64,000 bases of DNA from Tolypeutes matacus (lineage: Eukaryota > Chordata > Mammalia > Cingulata > Chlamyphoridae), in assembly GCA_026826555.1 (NCBI GenBank), contig JAKSZT010054569.1, positions 1,292,510-1,356,509 on the forward strand. The letters run 5' to 3'. Shown here one piece after another: positions 32,793 to 44,440 of the stretch; the first letter of the stretch is position 1, and every line of letters starts with the position of its first letter. The position numbers were made by a program, and so were the translations under genes. A model generated the notes under the pieces. That model was not told the DNA's origin and made no database searches. It worked only from the letters and a program-made list of their open reading frames with translations.

Positions 32793-33075
32793 AGCACTGT
32801 CCAGTGGAAATAAAATGCAAGCCACATAGATCATTTTCTAGTAGGCACATTAAGGATGTAGAAAGAAACAGATGAAATTAATTTTAATAATATATTTCAT
32901 TTATCCCAGTTTATCCAAAACAAATTGTTGATGAGCTATTTTACATTGTTTTTTCATTCTGTCTTCAATACTGGTGTCTATGTTATACTTCTGGCCCATC
33001 TCAAGTCAAAGTAGCCACATGTCAAGTGCTAATAACCGCATATGGCTAGTGGCTACGACACTGAACAGTTCACGT
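32793..33075 (+). mobile_element. hAT-type non-autonomous DNA transposon fossil
   Basis: CAGCACTGTCCAGTGGAAATA at one end, and CAAGTGCTAATAACCGCATATGG, CTAGTGGCTACGACACTGAAC at the other. TTTCTAGTAGGCACATTAAG and AAATTAATTTTAATAATATATTT lie inside. This is a familiar mammalian MER-class family. The interior is too short to code for transposase. Confidence 0.7.
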
Positions 33076-35150
33076 CCAGACTTCTTTCAAGTAGTCTAGT
33101 GGTGAAGAGTAAAAGCAAGGCAGTGTTTTAAGGGTAGCTGGACCCAGCAAGTTTTATTTAGAATCAAATGCATATTATGAGTGTTGACTATGGGGCATAG
33201 AGAGGAGCGAGACTAAAGATGGAAGAGAGAGGGAATAAATGATGGTGCTTCATCCAGGAAGAAGCTGAATGGGAGGGGATGAGGACAAGCCTAGGGGCAG
33301 ATGCCAGTTGGGTTTGTCTTCTATAGTTTCTTAAAACCATTTTACTCTCCACCCTTGCTGTCTATGATTCATTCAGCTGCCTTCTTGGGATATCACAACT
33401 ACGGGGCTGGCACTCAAGTCACCTGCAAGCCAGTCTCTCGTGGCTTCATTTCCTCCTTGGTAAAACGAGGCAGTCAAGCTATTCACGTATTCATTTCCTT
33501 ATTCATTCACTCCAGAAATACGGAGTACTTGATAGGCACTAATCACTGCTCTCCGTGCTATAAGATTGTCGATTTCTGCTGACTTGGATGTTTCATGATC
33601 TCTGTGACTTCTGGATGATGCTTTCTCTGTTGCCATGTGCTAGATCTCACAGACTGAAATTTTTTGGTTCTGAACAAAACCAGAGGTCCCTCAGGCAGAC
33701 TGGATAGCCTCTGCTTGTGGCAGAAAAGGGGAGGAGAGAGAAAGATCACTAGTAGGAGGGGCCAAAGCCATGTGTACTATACTTTTCCATCGAGAGCTCC
33801 CCTTGTGAGGAATTTCCAAAGTATCCGTGCTTCCTTACATTATATTGGAGGTTTTGACGAACAGCCATCCAAGCTCTTTGTACTACACACCACAGCACTG
33901 AGAGTGTTGGGGGAAAAATGTAAACAAAACAAAAGTCCCTAAACTGAACTTTTCCGGGAGCCTGGTTTATAACTGCTGTTAGGGTTTGAAGTCTACACAC
34001 AGTTGAGGAGAGCTGTTCAGTCACCTGACAGAGAGGATGATGTCCAAGTCCCTAAAATCTGACTGAAAGATTGAAAGTAGTAATATTTCAATTTTTAAAA
34101 TAAGAAGAAAAATGGGTTAGCGTGAAAGGACTTTGGAGTCATGTAGTTGCAGGAGAGTCACACAGAGATGAAGAAAGAGGCAACCTCCACACAAGACTTT
34201 GAGTGAGTCCATGCCTTTAACAAGTCTCTCTAACTCCGAGACAGGAGGCATCGTGACAACCAACAGCATGCCAATATTTCCAGTGCCTTTGCCTGGACGG
34301 TCGTATAAAGCTCCGTTACTTGTCTTAAGGCCATGTCATGTCTGCTTTATCTAGTTCCTCTGATTTTAGGCTCAACAGGTAAGGCCACCCGGGTCATTCT
34401 TTGGCTTTCATGAGGGTTGACCTACAGAGGGGGAACGTGCCGAGCCCATGGACTTCGGTTATTTATTTCTCACTGTAAAGTAATGGATAACTTGGCATTC
34501 TAGTTTCACACATCAATCTCGTGAATTTGGTGAATACGAACCAGCCGCTGAGAGAAGTCGGAGCAGCTCTCTGAGTCTGGAATTCTGTGGCCCACATCCT
34601 GGACTGTGGTAAGTCACCAAGAGGTGTTCATGAATGCCACCCAGCGGGAAATGGCCATGGTCACACACAGGTAGTTGCTTACTCGTTTGAGAAATCACTT
34701 TTTAGATTATTTTGTGTTGTTTGTTTAACAAATATTTATTGAACTTCAGAAGTACAGATGAGTGTCTAGATCCCGATCACCAACTCTTCCGATAAGGGTG
34801 GATATTTATTCTTCAGTCCTCGGGTTTCCCACAGGCCGGATGGCTGGAGAGATTCTGACTGCATCAGCTGCATTACAAAGGATGTGCTCAGAATACAACA
34901 GGCATGCGGGAGGCTGCTGAGAGAAACACCAGTACAGTAGGACTGGGATAGGCAGCGGTTCATCTGACAGATAGATTCACTCAGGCCATGAACTAAACAG
35001 CGCTCACCCAGGTGCACCGTGATGTTCCGGGTTCCCATCTAACACAGTTTGCTTCCATTGTCAATTTACAGCCAGAATGACGTTTCGTCTCATGTGTCCT
35101 CCAAGTGAAGTTTTTTTGTTTTTTTAATTTTTTTAATTTTTAAAAACTTT
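33076..35150. other. Upstream flank, mostly unique
   Basis: Short L2/MIR-end-like stretches around 33485-33560 (CATTCACTCCAGAAATACGGAG) and 34725-34750. No exon recognised, and the short open frames have no family resemblance. Confidence 0.4.
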
Positions 35151-35154
35151 TAAA

Positions 35155-35415
35155 GCATATGGCAACATGGATGAACCTGGAGGACATTATGTTGAGTGAA
35201 GCAAGCCAGACACAAAAGGACAAATACTGTATAAATGCGTTACTATGAACCAAATATATTGTGTAACATATTGGTTCAAAAAAAATTTTATATGTATCCA
35301 TTACATTTAATTGAGAAATGTATATATTTATTCATCTGTGTTTACTTTTTATTTTTAATTGTTTATGTTTTCAATTATTAAATGTACAAAATAAAGTTAA
35401 AAAAAAAAAAAAAGT
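35155..35415 (+). repeat. L1 3' end
   Basis: GGCAACATGGATGAACCTGG, TGAGTGAAGCAAGCCAGACA and CAAAAGGACAAATACTG, then an AT-rich tail ending in poly-A. Confidence 0.8.
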
Positions 35416-35450
35416 AAAAAGAAGAAAGAAAACAAAACAAAACAAAACAA

Positions 35451-35539
35451 TTTTTTTACCAGGAGGTCCCAGGGATCGAACCCAGGTCCCTCCATATGAG
35501 AGACAGATGCCCAACCATTTGAGCCACATCCACCCCCGA
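35451..35539 (-). mobile_element. DAS-type SINE, antisense
   Basis: Poly-T, then ACCAGGAGGTCCCAGGGATCG, AACCCAGGTCCCTCCATATG and GAGCCACATCCACCCCC, the reverse of the tRNA-like monomer. Confidence 0.88.
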
Positions 35540-35544
35540 CACAT

Positions 35545-36610
35545 CATTTTTGAGCACCTTTTAAGTGCTAGGTACTGCATTGGGAAAATGTGCTCCCTTA
35601 GCATCTCCACCTTTGTTCTCTGAAGCAAATTTTCAAAGAAATTATAATGGCAGCCCTTTCCTAGCTCTTTTCAAACTCAAAGACTACCTTTTAAAAAATA
35701 AGATAAAATAAATACAGATCAAAGGAAACTCCGGCAGTCCTGTCCTACCACTCCCCGAGGTTTCCCCGACCTGAAGGTTTTCTCTTAATTAGTGGTTTTC
35801 CTTGATGGAGCCCTTTCAAAGCCCAGCTTCTGTCTCTGCTGCATGCTACCTGTACCCGCCAGCAAGAGGGAGCTGCAAAGACTCTGACTTCAGCTGGGCT
35901 GTCTGGTGTCAGGTGGGGGCCCTGCCGGGAGGCAGGTGGGGGAGCAATCAGGTACATGGGCACCCAAGGGACAAATCCTCCCTATGCTCAGGCCATGATG
36001 GAGTAACTAGGGATCCAGCTGGGTTCAGATGTTTTCTCTTTCAGTTTAATTTATGCTTTGATGTGTCCAGCACAGCTGGCAACATTGTGGAGGGGCCATT
36101 AGTGGACAGCAAGAGGAATCTGCTGACCTACCCATCACCTGTTCGCATACCATATTTAGCCTCATAAGAGGCTCCTCCAGGAGAGATCTCAGTTGCATAT
36201 ATCTCCCAGGGACTTACTGGGTCCTTTTTGTGTTGATTAGGGGGAGGCTGGGTTCAGCCCTGTATCAGAAATCATCTGCTCTCAGGCCAGAGACACATGT
36301 ACTAAGCAAGATGTGTTGGAGAGGTGGTGGGTACGGTAAGATAAGCTGGGCGTGACCTGCCAAGGCATATCAGTCCTTCCATCTTGGGACCCAGAAGGAA
36401 GAAAGGCTCTTAAAGGGGCAACAGGAGGTATGTCTGTTTCATGAGTGTGCTTTGATTGTTCGAAACGTTCAACTGTATGATTTTGTCTTAAAGGACGTGA
36501 AGCTAATAGTGATACCCTGTAGCTAAATAAGGGCACAACTTTGCCCAGTGGCAACTAGTGGGATATGTTCTTTAAGAAACATTTTGTAAATGGTAGATCA
36601 TTTAAGAGCA
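35545..36610. other. Unique sequence, nothing recognised
   Basis: No exon or classified repeat seen. Mixed composition. Confidence 0.4.
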
Positions 36611-36614
36611 AACA

Positions 36615-36850
36615 CTTCAAGGTGTTGGTGAAATAAAGCAGGGCTCCATAAGAATCACTCATTGCTCAAATATTCAGTCCCAGGCACCAATCCCAGAGAT
36701 TCTGATTCAGAAGTCTGGAGTAGGACCCAGGAATCTGCATTTTAACAACTCTCCTCACTACTACCACCATCTTCCCCCACTACCACCATGTCCCCTTTCC
36801 TGCTCCCCAACACACACACCCAGTGACTCTGGTGCACAATATGAGCTAAG
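36615..36850 (+). repeat. MER5A-like hAT element
   Basis: AGATTCTGATTCAGAAGTCTGG, GACCCAGGAATCTGCATTTTAAC and GTGACTCTGGTGCACAATATG follow the MER5A order, with an internal CCACCATCTTCCCCCACTAC duplication (36762-36792). Confidence 0.7.
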
Positions 36851-36864
36851 TATACTTTGACAAA

Positions 36865-37025
36865 CTCTGTGGAAAGGACACTGGGCTTGGAATCTGAAGA
36901 CCTGGATTTGGTAGTAGCTGTGTGATCTTGGACAAGTCCTGTCGCCTGTCTGGGCCTCCATTTCTATGTCTATAAAATAAGGGAATTATCTTTAAGGCCC
37001 TTTCCAGGATTGATATTCTAGGAGT
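36865..37025 (+). repeat. MIR SINE
   Basis: CTGGGCTTGGAATCTGAAGACC, TAGCTGTGTGATCTTGGACAAG, CTATAAAATAAGGGAATTATC. Confidence 0.85.
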
Positions 37026-37029
37026 TCAG

Positions 37030-38580
37030 GCACATTCAGACGCCCTCCCGAGGCAGTAGGTGCTTCAAAATGCCTGTCATTGTAGCCAGTCTTCAGACTG
37101 AACTTCATCTTAAAGAGGATCTGTTGAAAAGCCATGGACATTTTCCTAATTCTCCCATTCAAGATTAGACCTTTCAGGAAAGACAATATTATACTTCCAC
37201 TTAACACAATCCCATTCTCCCCAAATAACTCTAGGTCCTTCCCCGTGCATCATTTATTTTAGCCGGATAGACTTCAGGCAGGGTAAAGGGTGAAACTTCC
37301 CATTTACTGAAAGGAGATGGAGGCTCAGAGAGACAGAAAAGCTAAGGGGTGGAGACAGCCTCAACCATCCCTGACTCCCATGCTTTGTCCTGGGGTCTCC
37401 TTTCTCGCCGTATCTTCCATGCAGAAACACTGATTCACTGGGAGCCATCATTTGCTCTGCATCTGCCAGAGATGATCGTTGTAGCCCCTGGATGAGGCTT
37501 ATCAATGGACTAAGCATCTCTCCTTTAGTATTTTGCTATGGGTTCTAGTTGCATGTACACATCAGAGGAGCAACCTGCCTGGGCCCTGTACTCTTTAGAG
37601 TGAGAGCCCTCCTTCTTCAAGAAATTTGAAACTTTTAGCCTACATGCTTTCATTAGATCTGGTCATGGCAACCCCAGCTAACAGATAACATCTAATGAGC
37701 CATAACTTCCCGCACTCGGTGGCTTGGAATTTAGTCGAAAATCCCCACCGCTTTGTGTTACTGCCCGGTTGCTGTCGTATGAAGAAGTAACACACAGATA
37801 AGAAAAGTCCATGTTTGTGATAACTTAGCTTTGCTCCTCGGTGTAATACTCCCCCTTCCCTTTTCCCCTCTGATTTTGCCGAGTTGGCCAAAGGTTACAG
37901 TCCCAGCTTCGGACAAACCTCCTTGGGCCCTCATTTTCTCAGCTGGATAGGGTTGTTACTTACAGAGGTTTTATTAATAATCACGTGCTGCATCTCAGGA
38001 AATCCTTGTATAAAACCATAAAACCCTCTGGCAGATACTGCCTGACTCCAGTTCCCATCTCAATTTAGGGTTATTTATCCATCTCGTCTATCGGCAACTC
38101 GTTTCTATAGCAAGAGCCCTGTGCTAACGGCAAAATATTTGACCTCTTATAGAGATCACATCTCAGCAATAAATGAAGCTGTTCTTTCCTCTCGACCTTG
38201 GTCCCCCTTCCAGACCTGAAGGTCTGCTCCTCAGAACACTGCCAAAAACAGAAGGAAGGTTTTTTTTTGTTTTGTTTTGTTTTGTTTTTTTAAAGGTTTT
38301 GAAACAGCCAAAATAGGTGCCATAAAGTTTGTGCTTCTTACTCAGGGAATGCTTCTAGTGTGAGTCCTCACACTGGTTATTTTACTAACTATTTCAAGAA
38401 GTTCATTTCTGCCCCTCCATTGGATTAGAACTAGCAGATTCAAAAGAAAGAGGATGCTGTAGACAGACACTTACCGAACTCGGCAGCTGTTAGAGATGGT
38501 GAGCTGGAAAAGCTGGAAGTAGAGACTCAGTATTCAGTTAAGGCAGGAAAGTAGGTAAAATATTCTGGAAATATTTCTAT
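37030..38580. other. Upstream flank, unique sequence
   Basis: No exon recognised. A possible MIR relic at 37245-37340, and T-rich (TTTTG)n at 38262-38288. Confidence 0.4.
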
Positions 38581-38590
38581 TCAAATCATT

Positions 38591-38780
38591 ACAATGTAAA
38601 AATGATGAAGAGATGATCATTCCCAGAAAGTTCTAGGTAGCTCAGTTTAACTGCAGTTAAATAATTATCATCAGGAAGTCAAATCCCTGGAGTGTGCTGG
38701 TTTATAGAACATGGGTGAGTACAGTGGAAGACCCATTGACCTAAGAATCTCTGGCCAGTTTTGGCTAATGAATCTTGGAA
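38591..38780 (+). repeat. Unclassified interspersed repeat, copy 1
   Basis: 38618-38657 matches 44498-44537 at 35 of 40 positions (shared CATTCCCAGAAAGTTCTAG). The preceding ACAATGTAAAAATGATGAAG also matches the segment starting at 44441. Possibly an LTR family. I cannot name it. Confidence 0.5.
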
Positions 38781-39012
38781 ACTTTTTCCTATACTTCCAA
38801 ACTTTGGGGACTTATCTAATTTTGTAATAAAACCTGCCACCCTTCCCAAACACAGTGGTATATATCTAAGTATGCAGGGGAGCAGGGGCAGTGAGGTATA
38901 TTTAAGTCATTGGAAACCAACTCTTAAGTTTTAAAAAAGTGCCTTCAGCAAATCATTTAGAAATAACGATTTTCTCTTTACAAATGTGGCACATTAAAAT
39001 TGTGGAAATCTT

Positions 39013-39326
39013 AGAAAATGCAGTAAGATTGCAATGACAGATATAGGTCATTATATATCTTCCCATAACTTACAGAATTGTGTGGGAGAGAGTGTAAACT
39101 ACAATGTAAACTATAATCCATGCTCAATGGCAATGCCCCAAAATGCATTTATCAATTGCAATGAATTTACCATACAAATGGAAGATGTTGTTTATGTGGG
39201 AAAATGTGGGAGATATGGGGAGCAGGGCATATGGGAATCCCTATATTTTTTATGTAACATTTATGTAATCTAAGTATCTTTAAAAAAATAATATATATAT
39301 ATTAAAAAAAAGAAAATGCAGTAAGA
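39013..39326 (+). mobile_element. Young 5'-truncated L1 with perfect 16-bp TSD
   Basis: A 282-bp insert with an A-rich end lies between identical copies AGAAAATGCAGTAAGA (39013-39028, 39311-39326). The interior contains CCCAAAATGCATTTATC, AAATGTGGGAGATATGGGG and GTAATCTAAGTATC, an L1 3' end shared with the 19.4-19.7 kb insertion. Confidence 0.85.
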
Positions 39327-39359
39327 AAAAGAGAACAAAGTAAAAATCACTTATACTTT

Positions 39360-40870
39360 CATTTCCAAGAAATGTGACGATGAACATACATCCTTCCAAT
39401 ATTTTATCTTTCAGATTTTTTCAACTTAACAAGAGATACATTTTTAACAAAATTAGAACACTAAACTTCCCATAATCTAGAGGTTTTTCTCCCTATCTAG
39501 GTAACCAACCACTCTTAGGGCTTTGCTGTATTTCCTTCTAGAATTTGTATGTATATATTATATACAATTATTTATGACAATTATGCATAAATAATTACAT
39601 ACAATGTATTTTGTGTGTTGTGTTTACATAAGGGATGTCATACCATAAATATTGTTTTACAACTGAACGATGTCTTTGAAATCTAATCGTGTTATTTTAC
39701 AGACCAAATCTATTTCTTTTAACTGCTGAATATATATTTTTTAGGTACCAGGGACCAGGAGATTGAACCCGGGACCTCCTATGTGGGAAGCCTGTGCTCA
39801 ACCACTGAGAAACATAGGTTTCCCTGAGTTGCTTTTTCATTTGTTTTGCTTGTTGTTTGTTTTGTTTTTTCAAGAGGCACTGGGAACCAAACTGGGACTT
39901 CCCATGTGGGGGGCGGGCGCTCAACTGCTTGAGCCACATCCGCTCCCAATAATTCATATTTTATTTGGCCTCTTCCCTTTTCATGGACACTTAGGACGGT
40001 TAACAATTTCTCACTACTACAAATGAAGCGGCAATAAATATCTTATATGTGTTTTCCCATGTCCCTCTATTCTAAATTCCTATAAGGGGAAACTGTAGGG
40101 TCAGAAGCTATGCCCTCTATGGCGGCTGAGCCATTTCAGAGTTTGAAAGCAGAGTGTGAAAGATTCTGCTTCCCAGCAAGCTCAACAACCCTGCACTTAC
40201 CAAACATTTCAGTGTGGCCACTGTAGCAGGTGTAAACAGATTCTTGTAATGGTTCTAATTAGTATTTACCTGAAAAAACAATGTTTGCAGAATTTCTTAC
40301 ATGTTTGTGACCATTTGAATTTCCTCTTTTTTGAATTGCCTATTCATATCATTTGCTCATTTTTCTCAAGGATTTTGCTTTTTCTTATATATCCTTTATG
40401 CTAATTATTGGTTATGTATGTTGCAAAATTTTCTCCCAGTCATCGTCTTGCCTTCAACATTGAGGTGTCTTTTGCAATAGAGTTCTTTTCACAATTCAGA
40501 TGAAATTTAATTATTAATTTAAATTTTCCAGGTTTTTTGTTTTTGTTTTCATTTTTTTTCTGTATGATTTTTGCTTTCCATGACTTGTCTATGCCCCCTC
40601 CCTTTCCCTGGGCTCATAATAATATTTTTCTGCACCTTTTAAGCTAATAATTTAAAATTTTTATTTTGAGGGTTTCAGTGTTTAATTCAACTAGGGTTTA
40701 ATTTTGCTTATCATATAAGATAGAGGCTTGGTTTTATTTATTTTGTCTACATAAAGCTGATTTTCTCAATACTGTTTATTAAATATTCCATTCTTTCCCC
40801 CACTGATGTGCAATGTCACCTCTGTCATATACCAAAATACTAATATTATTTGTGGATTTAAAAAAAAATT
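39360..40870 (-). repeat. Old L1 sequence, antisense, carrying SINE insertions
   Basis: CTACAAATGAAGCGGCAATAAATATC, GTTGCAAAATTTTCTCCCAG, GTGTCTTTTGCAATAGAG, TTGCTTTCCATGACTTGTC and CAATACTGTTTATTAAATATTCC are reversed L1M landmarks in order. Two SINE units interrupt it at 39733-39949. Confidence 0.7.
39733..39949 (-). mobile_element. Two DAS-type SINE units, antisense
   Basis: Unit 1 (39733-39828): GGGACCAGGAGATTGAACCC, GAAGCCTGTGCTCAACCACTG. Unit 2 (39861-39949): GGGAACCAAACTGGGACTTCC, GCTCAACTGCTTGAGCCACATC. A T-rich linker separates them. Confidence 0.85.
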
Positions 40871-40984
40871 ATATCCTATTGACCTAGACAACAAAATGAG
40901 ACTGATTTACTTGCTCTGTGGCATATGTATATATATGTATATTTACAATCTGCTTTTGTTTTATAACCTGTTTTTTTTTTTACT

Positions 40985-41780
40985 GAAAAACTGAAACTGG
41001 AGAATGGATAAATTCTGGTAGTCACACAATAGAATACTACTATATAGGGAAATGGATGTGACGCAAGCATTTAGGCACCTGCCTACCACATGGGAGGTCC
41101 CAGGTTCGGTTCCCAGTGCCTCCTGGAGAAGTCAAGTAAGACAGATAGCTGATCTGATGGGCTGGCGCTGTGAGCTGATGCAACAAGATGTTGCAGTAAG
41201 GAGACACAAAGAGGAAACACAATGAGAGACACAATATGGCAGGAAGCAGAGGTGGCTCAAGCGATTGAGTGCCTGTCTCCCACATGGGAGGTCCTGGGTT
41301 CGGTTTCCGGTGCCTCCTAAAGAGATGATGAGCAGGCACAGAGAGCACACAACGAATGGACACAGAATGGACACAGAGAGCACACAGAATGAAACAGTGA
41401 GGGGGTGAGGGGAAGAAAAAGTAAATAAAATAAATCTTTTAAAAAAGAAAGAATACTATATAGCAATTTGAAAAAAAACTAAAGATACAAGCGTCAACCT
41501 GGATGAATTTCCCAAATATAATTTGGGTTCAAACAAACAGTAAATTGCATTTAAAAAATTCACAGAGAAAAATTAAAAACAAAAAAGAAAACAAACATAA
41601 AATAATAAAAAAAGAAAAAAAAGAAAAAAAAAGAAGAGATAAAAAAAGAAAAAAAAATTCAAGAGAATACCATTTACATAAAACTTAAAAAACATGTAAA
41701 ACAATATTAAATATAGTTTAGGAATATATATATATGCAATAAAAAGTGAAAGGAAATGAAAAAGAATGACAGAAAAACAA
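40985..41780 (+). repeat. L1 3' end split by the SINE
   Basis: Left part GAGAATGGATAAATTCTGGTAG. Right part CAACCTGGATGAATTTCCC and ACAGTAAATTGCATTTAAAAAATTC, continuing past an A-rich tract (41580-41660) to TACCATTTACATAAAACTT. Confidence 0.7.
41031..41463 (+). mobile_element. Dimeric DAS-type SINE inserted in an L1
   Basis: Two tRNA-like units (GTGACGCAAGCATTTAGGC ... CAGGTTCGGTTCCCAGTG, and GAGGTGGCTCAAGCGATTGAG ... GGGTTCGGTTTCCGGTG) with the intervening body GCTGATGCAACAAGATGTTGC and an AATAAAATAAA tail. Flanks AGAATACTACTATATA (41031-41046) and AGAATACTATATAG (41450-41463) are duplications differing by a CTA triplet. L1 text continues on both sides. Confidence 0.88.
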
Positions 41781-42000
41781 ATTCAGGATCAAAGTTAGAT
41801 TATGAAGTTTAAGCTTAAGGCCTTCACTTATGTGGATCCCTTTCAAGGGCCTGTGCTTAAATTTGATTTCATAATTCTTTTTTTTTTCTCTTTTCTTAAA
41901 AAGGCCCTCCTCTTTCATATTGTATTAGCTTCAGGCCTGGAGTGGGGAAAGGGCGGGGAGCATGGAAGGAACAGAGAAGTGAGAAGAGAGAAGAGAGACT

Positions 42001-42104
42001 GGAAGGGAAGGGAAGGGAAGGGAAGGGAAGGGAAGGGAAGGGAAGGGNNNNNNNNNNGGAAGGGAAGGGAAGGGAAGGGAAGGGAAGGGAAGGGAAGGGA
42101 AGGG
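42001..42104 (+). repeat. (GGGAA)n pentanucleotide array with an assembly gap
   Basis: About nine perfect units on each side of 10 ambiguous bases (42048-42057). Purine-only, so the complement is a polypyrimidine mirror tract. The gap means the true repeat number is unknown. Confidence 0.95.
42048..42057. other. 10-N gap
   Basis: Ten consecutive N inside the pentanucleotide array. Probably a placeholder of arbitrary length. Confidence 0.98.
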
Positions 42105-42109
42105 TCTCA

Positions 42110-42550
42110 ATGCTTGCCATGGCCAGCTTTCTGGCACTTGTGCCTGCCTAAAGGTATGTTTCCTGTAGACTAGAGTGCAGGTAGCAACACTATATTTGAC
42201 CCGATTTATAGTTCAATGCTTACACAGCTGTCAGGTAGCAGAAGCTACCTGACAGTGACGGGCTCAACTCCCTAAGGGAGAAAAGAGTTCCCAGGAGTGC
42301 TGCCAGCATCTACACTGCACACCTCAATCAATTCTCCTGGTCATTGTGGGTCATTTACTCTACATCAGAGCTTTCAAAACACAGAGGATGTCCAGGAGTG
42401 GTTCTCCAGGCAAGATGCTGAATGCTTTGCCATGTGTCTAGGAATATGGTTTGAAACATCAAGGCATCCTGGAACCACAATCCTAATTGTTCTTTAATCT
42501 TCAGAATAATAGTCTCATCCCTTTTACCCAAAGCTTATACCAATTTTTTA
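42110..42550. other. Unique sequence
   Basis: Contains a short perfect inverted repeat CTGTCAGGTAGC / GCTACCTGACAG at 42229-42254. No gene recognised. Confidence 0.5.
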
Positions 42551-42551
42551 A

Positions 42552-42759
42552 AAGCAAACTAAGGGGAGCCAATGTGGCTCAAGCAGTTAAGCGCCTGCTT
42601 CTCACATGGGAAGTCCCTGGTTCAGTCCCCAGTGCCTCCTAAAAGCAAGATAACAAACGAAAAAACCAACTCAGTGGAGCCAGTGTGGCTCAGTGGTTTG
42701 AGCACCAGCTTCCTGCATACGAGGTCCAGTACCAAAAAAAAAAAAAAAAAGCCAACTAA
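42552..42759 (+). mobile_element. Two DAS-type SINE units with TSD
   Basis: Units GCCAATGTGGCTCAAGCAGT and GCCAGTGTGGCTCAGTGGTT, with poly-A at the end. Flanks AAGCAAACTAA (42552-42562) and AAGCCAACTAA (42749-42759), one mismatch. The second unit is cut short after GAGGTCCAGTACC. Confidence 0.88.
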
Positions 42760-42779
42760 CTAGAACAAAATAAACAAAC

Positions 42780-42940
42780 TATAATTATTCTAACAATAGA
42801 AATATATACAGCGAACATCTTCCCACATAATTAAATATCATTCTACATTTTTTAATGGCTGCATAGCACTGCATTCCATGGTCACGTCAATTTAATTTAA
42901 CCAACCACTATTGTTAGACCTTTAGATTAGTTCTGGGTTT
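42780..42940 (-). repeat. Old L1-like fragment, antisense
   Basis: AATGGCTGCATAGCACTGCATTCC is the well-known reversed L1M/HAL1-type landmark. It appears to resume after the SINE at about 43206. Confidence 0.6.
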
Positions 42941-43205
42941 TTTTTTATTTTATTTTTAAAGACTTATTTATTTATTTTATCCATTTTAAATGCCCCCTTC
43001 CCCATTCGCTGTTTTGTGTCCATTCACTGGACAAGTCTCTGTATCTGTTTCCTGCCACCTCTGCTCATCCTCCTCCTCCAGTCTTCACCAGGATTCAATC
43101 CTGGAGACCTCCGATGTAGGAGAGAGGTGTTCTGCCGCCTGCGCCACCTCGGTTCCTGGTTTTCCGGGCATCTCGTCTTGTCTCTCTCCTGTTACATCAT
43201 CATCT
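42941..43205 (-). mobile_element. DAS-type SINE, antisense
   Basis: TTTAAAGACTTATTTATTTATTTTA tail complement, then GGATTCAATCCTGGAGACCTCC and GCGCCACCTCGGTTCC, with body TGTTACATCATCATCTTAG. Confidence 0.8.
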
Positions 43206-43750
43206 TAGTTTAAAATGTCATTCTGACAATTCTGCTTTTTTTTTCTTTATTTATAGTATTATAAGCATTTTCTATATGACTAAATTTTTTTCTTAAACCC
43301 AAATGTGGTCATGACCAGAAGATAATGGTTGGAGAAGAGGGAGAAAGTATATGGAAACCCATACCAATCTTGGTAAAATATTATGGATTTTTTTGCTCTA
43401 GCCATATCACAAATAGCCAGACCTTAAATTTCTCCAGTATGTTACAAAGCCCTCCCACCCCAAGGCACAAATGAAAACCCTCTGTGGGAAAGGAGAGAGG
43501 AAAGAAGAGAATATAAAATAGCATTAAATTCGAGAAGAGGTAAACAGAAGAAAATGGGATCTGAAATTAACAGGAACACAAAGAGACAAGAAATCAAAAT
43601 GCTGATAGTAACTTAGAAAAATGTCCACAGTTTGCATTGGTAAGCTTTAATTAATTTTTGTAAACAAACAAAAAGTCTAAAGATTTCTAAGAAGCTATTG
43701 AAAATTTTTAGTATATTCCCTCATCGTATTTATGTGTATAGAACTTGCAT
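43206..43750. other. AT-rich unique/old repeat sequence
   Basis: No gene recognised. Confidence 0.4.
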
Positions 43751-43754
43751 TTCA

Positions 43755-44175
43755 GAGAATTATAGAACAAGAGAGCCTTAGCGTTAACTTCCTACTCAAT
43801 GCAGGAATCCCCCTGTAGCAGTTCTCCTGGGGGGTGGCTGTCCAACCTCTGCTTGGCTACTGCAGTCACTACCTCACTGAGCTCTTTCCATGCTTAAATA
43901 TCTCGAATATTAGTAAGTTCTTCTTGCTATAAAGTCAAAACTATCTCCCTGTAAACCCTGGTTCTGCCTAAAGCCAACACAGGCCTTCAGAGATTTAAAA
44001 GTGGCTCTCATATCCCTCTTCAGTTTTATCGTCCTTTTTGGACACGGTTCCAGAGCTTTCCACATCCTGATCTCTCCTTGGAAATTTTTGTAAAACAGTC
44101 AATATCTTTTTAAAACGGAAACCCAAAAGTTAACACAATTCTCCAGATTCTGTCTGACCTGTGCAATAAATGAAG
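43755..44175 (-). repeat. CR1/L3 LINE 3' relic, antisense
   Basis: GCAGGAATCCCCCTGTAGCAG, GTGGCTGTCCAACCTCTGCTTG, TACTGCAGTCACTACCTCACTGAGCTC, GTTCTTCTTGCTATAAAGTC, CTGGTTCTGCCTAAAGCC and GTGGCTCTCATATCCCTCTTC match, in order, the reverse of amniote CR1/L3 3' ends. It predates the placental radiation. Confidence 0.7.
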
Positions 44176-44440
44176 AGAATCTCATTCCTTGTTTTGCTTC
44201 TTTAAAAAAAAAAGGAATGCTTCTAAGGTTACATTAGCTTTTGAGATAACAAATCAGGCTTTAGCTACTATTTGGTCTCGCTACCAACAAAATAGCTTAG
44301 GCCCCTTTCACATACACTAGAAAGCAAATTTCATAGGCAATAAGGAACTCGGAGCTTGCTTTGGTGAAGAAATTCTTTAAGAGAGGCCTTTAAAGGGAAG
44401 AATAAAGAAAGGCAGGGCCCTTCCCTGTAAAAGCTGAAGA

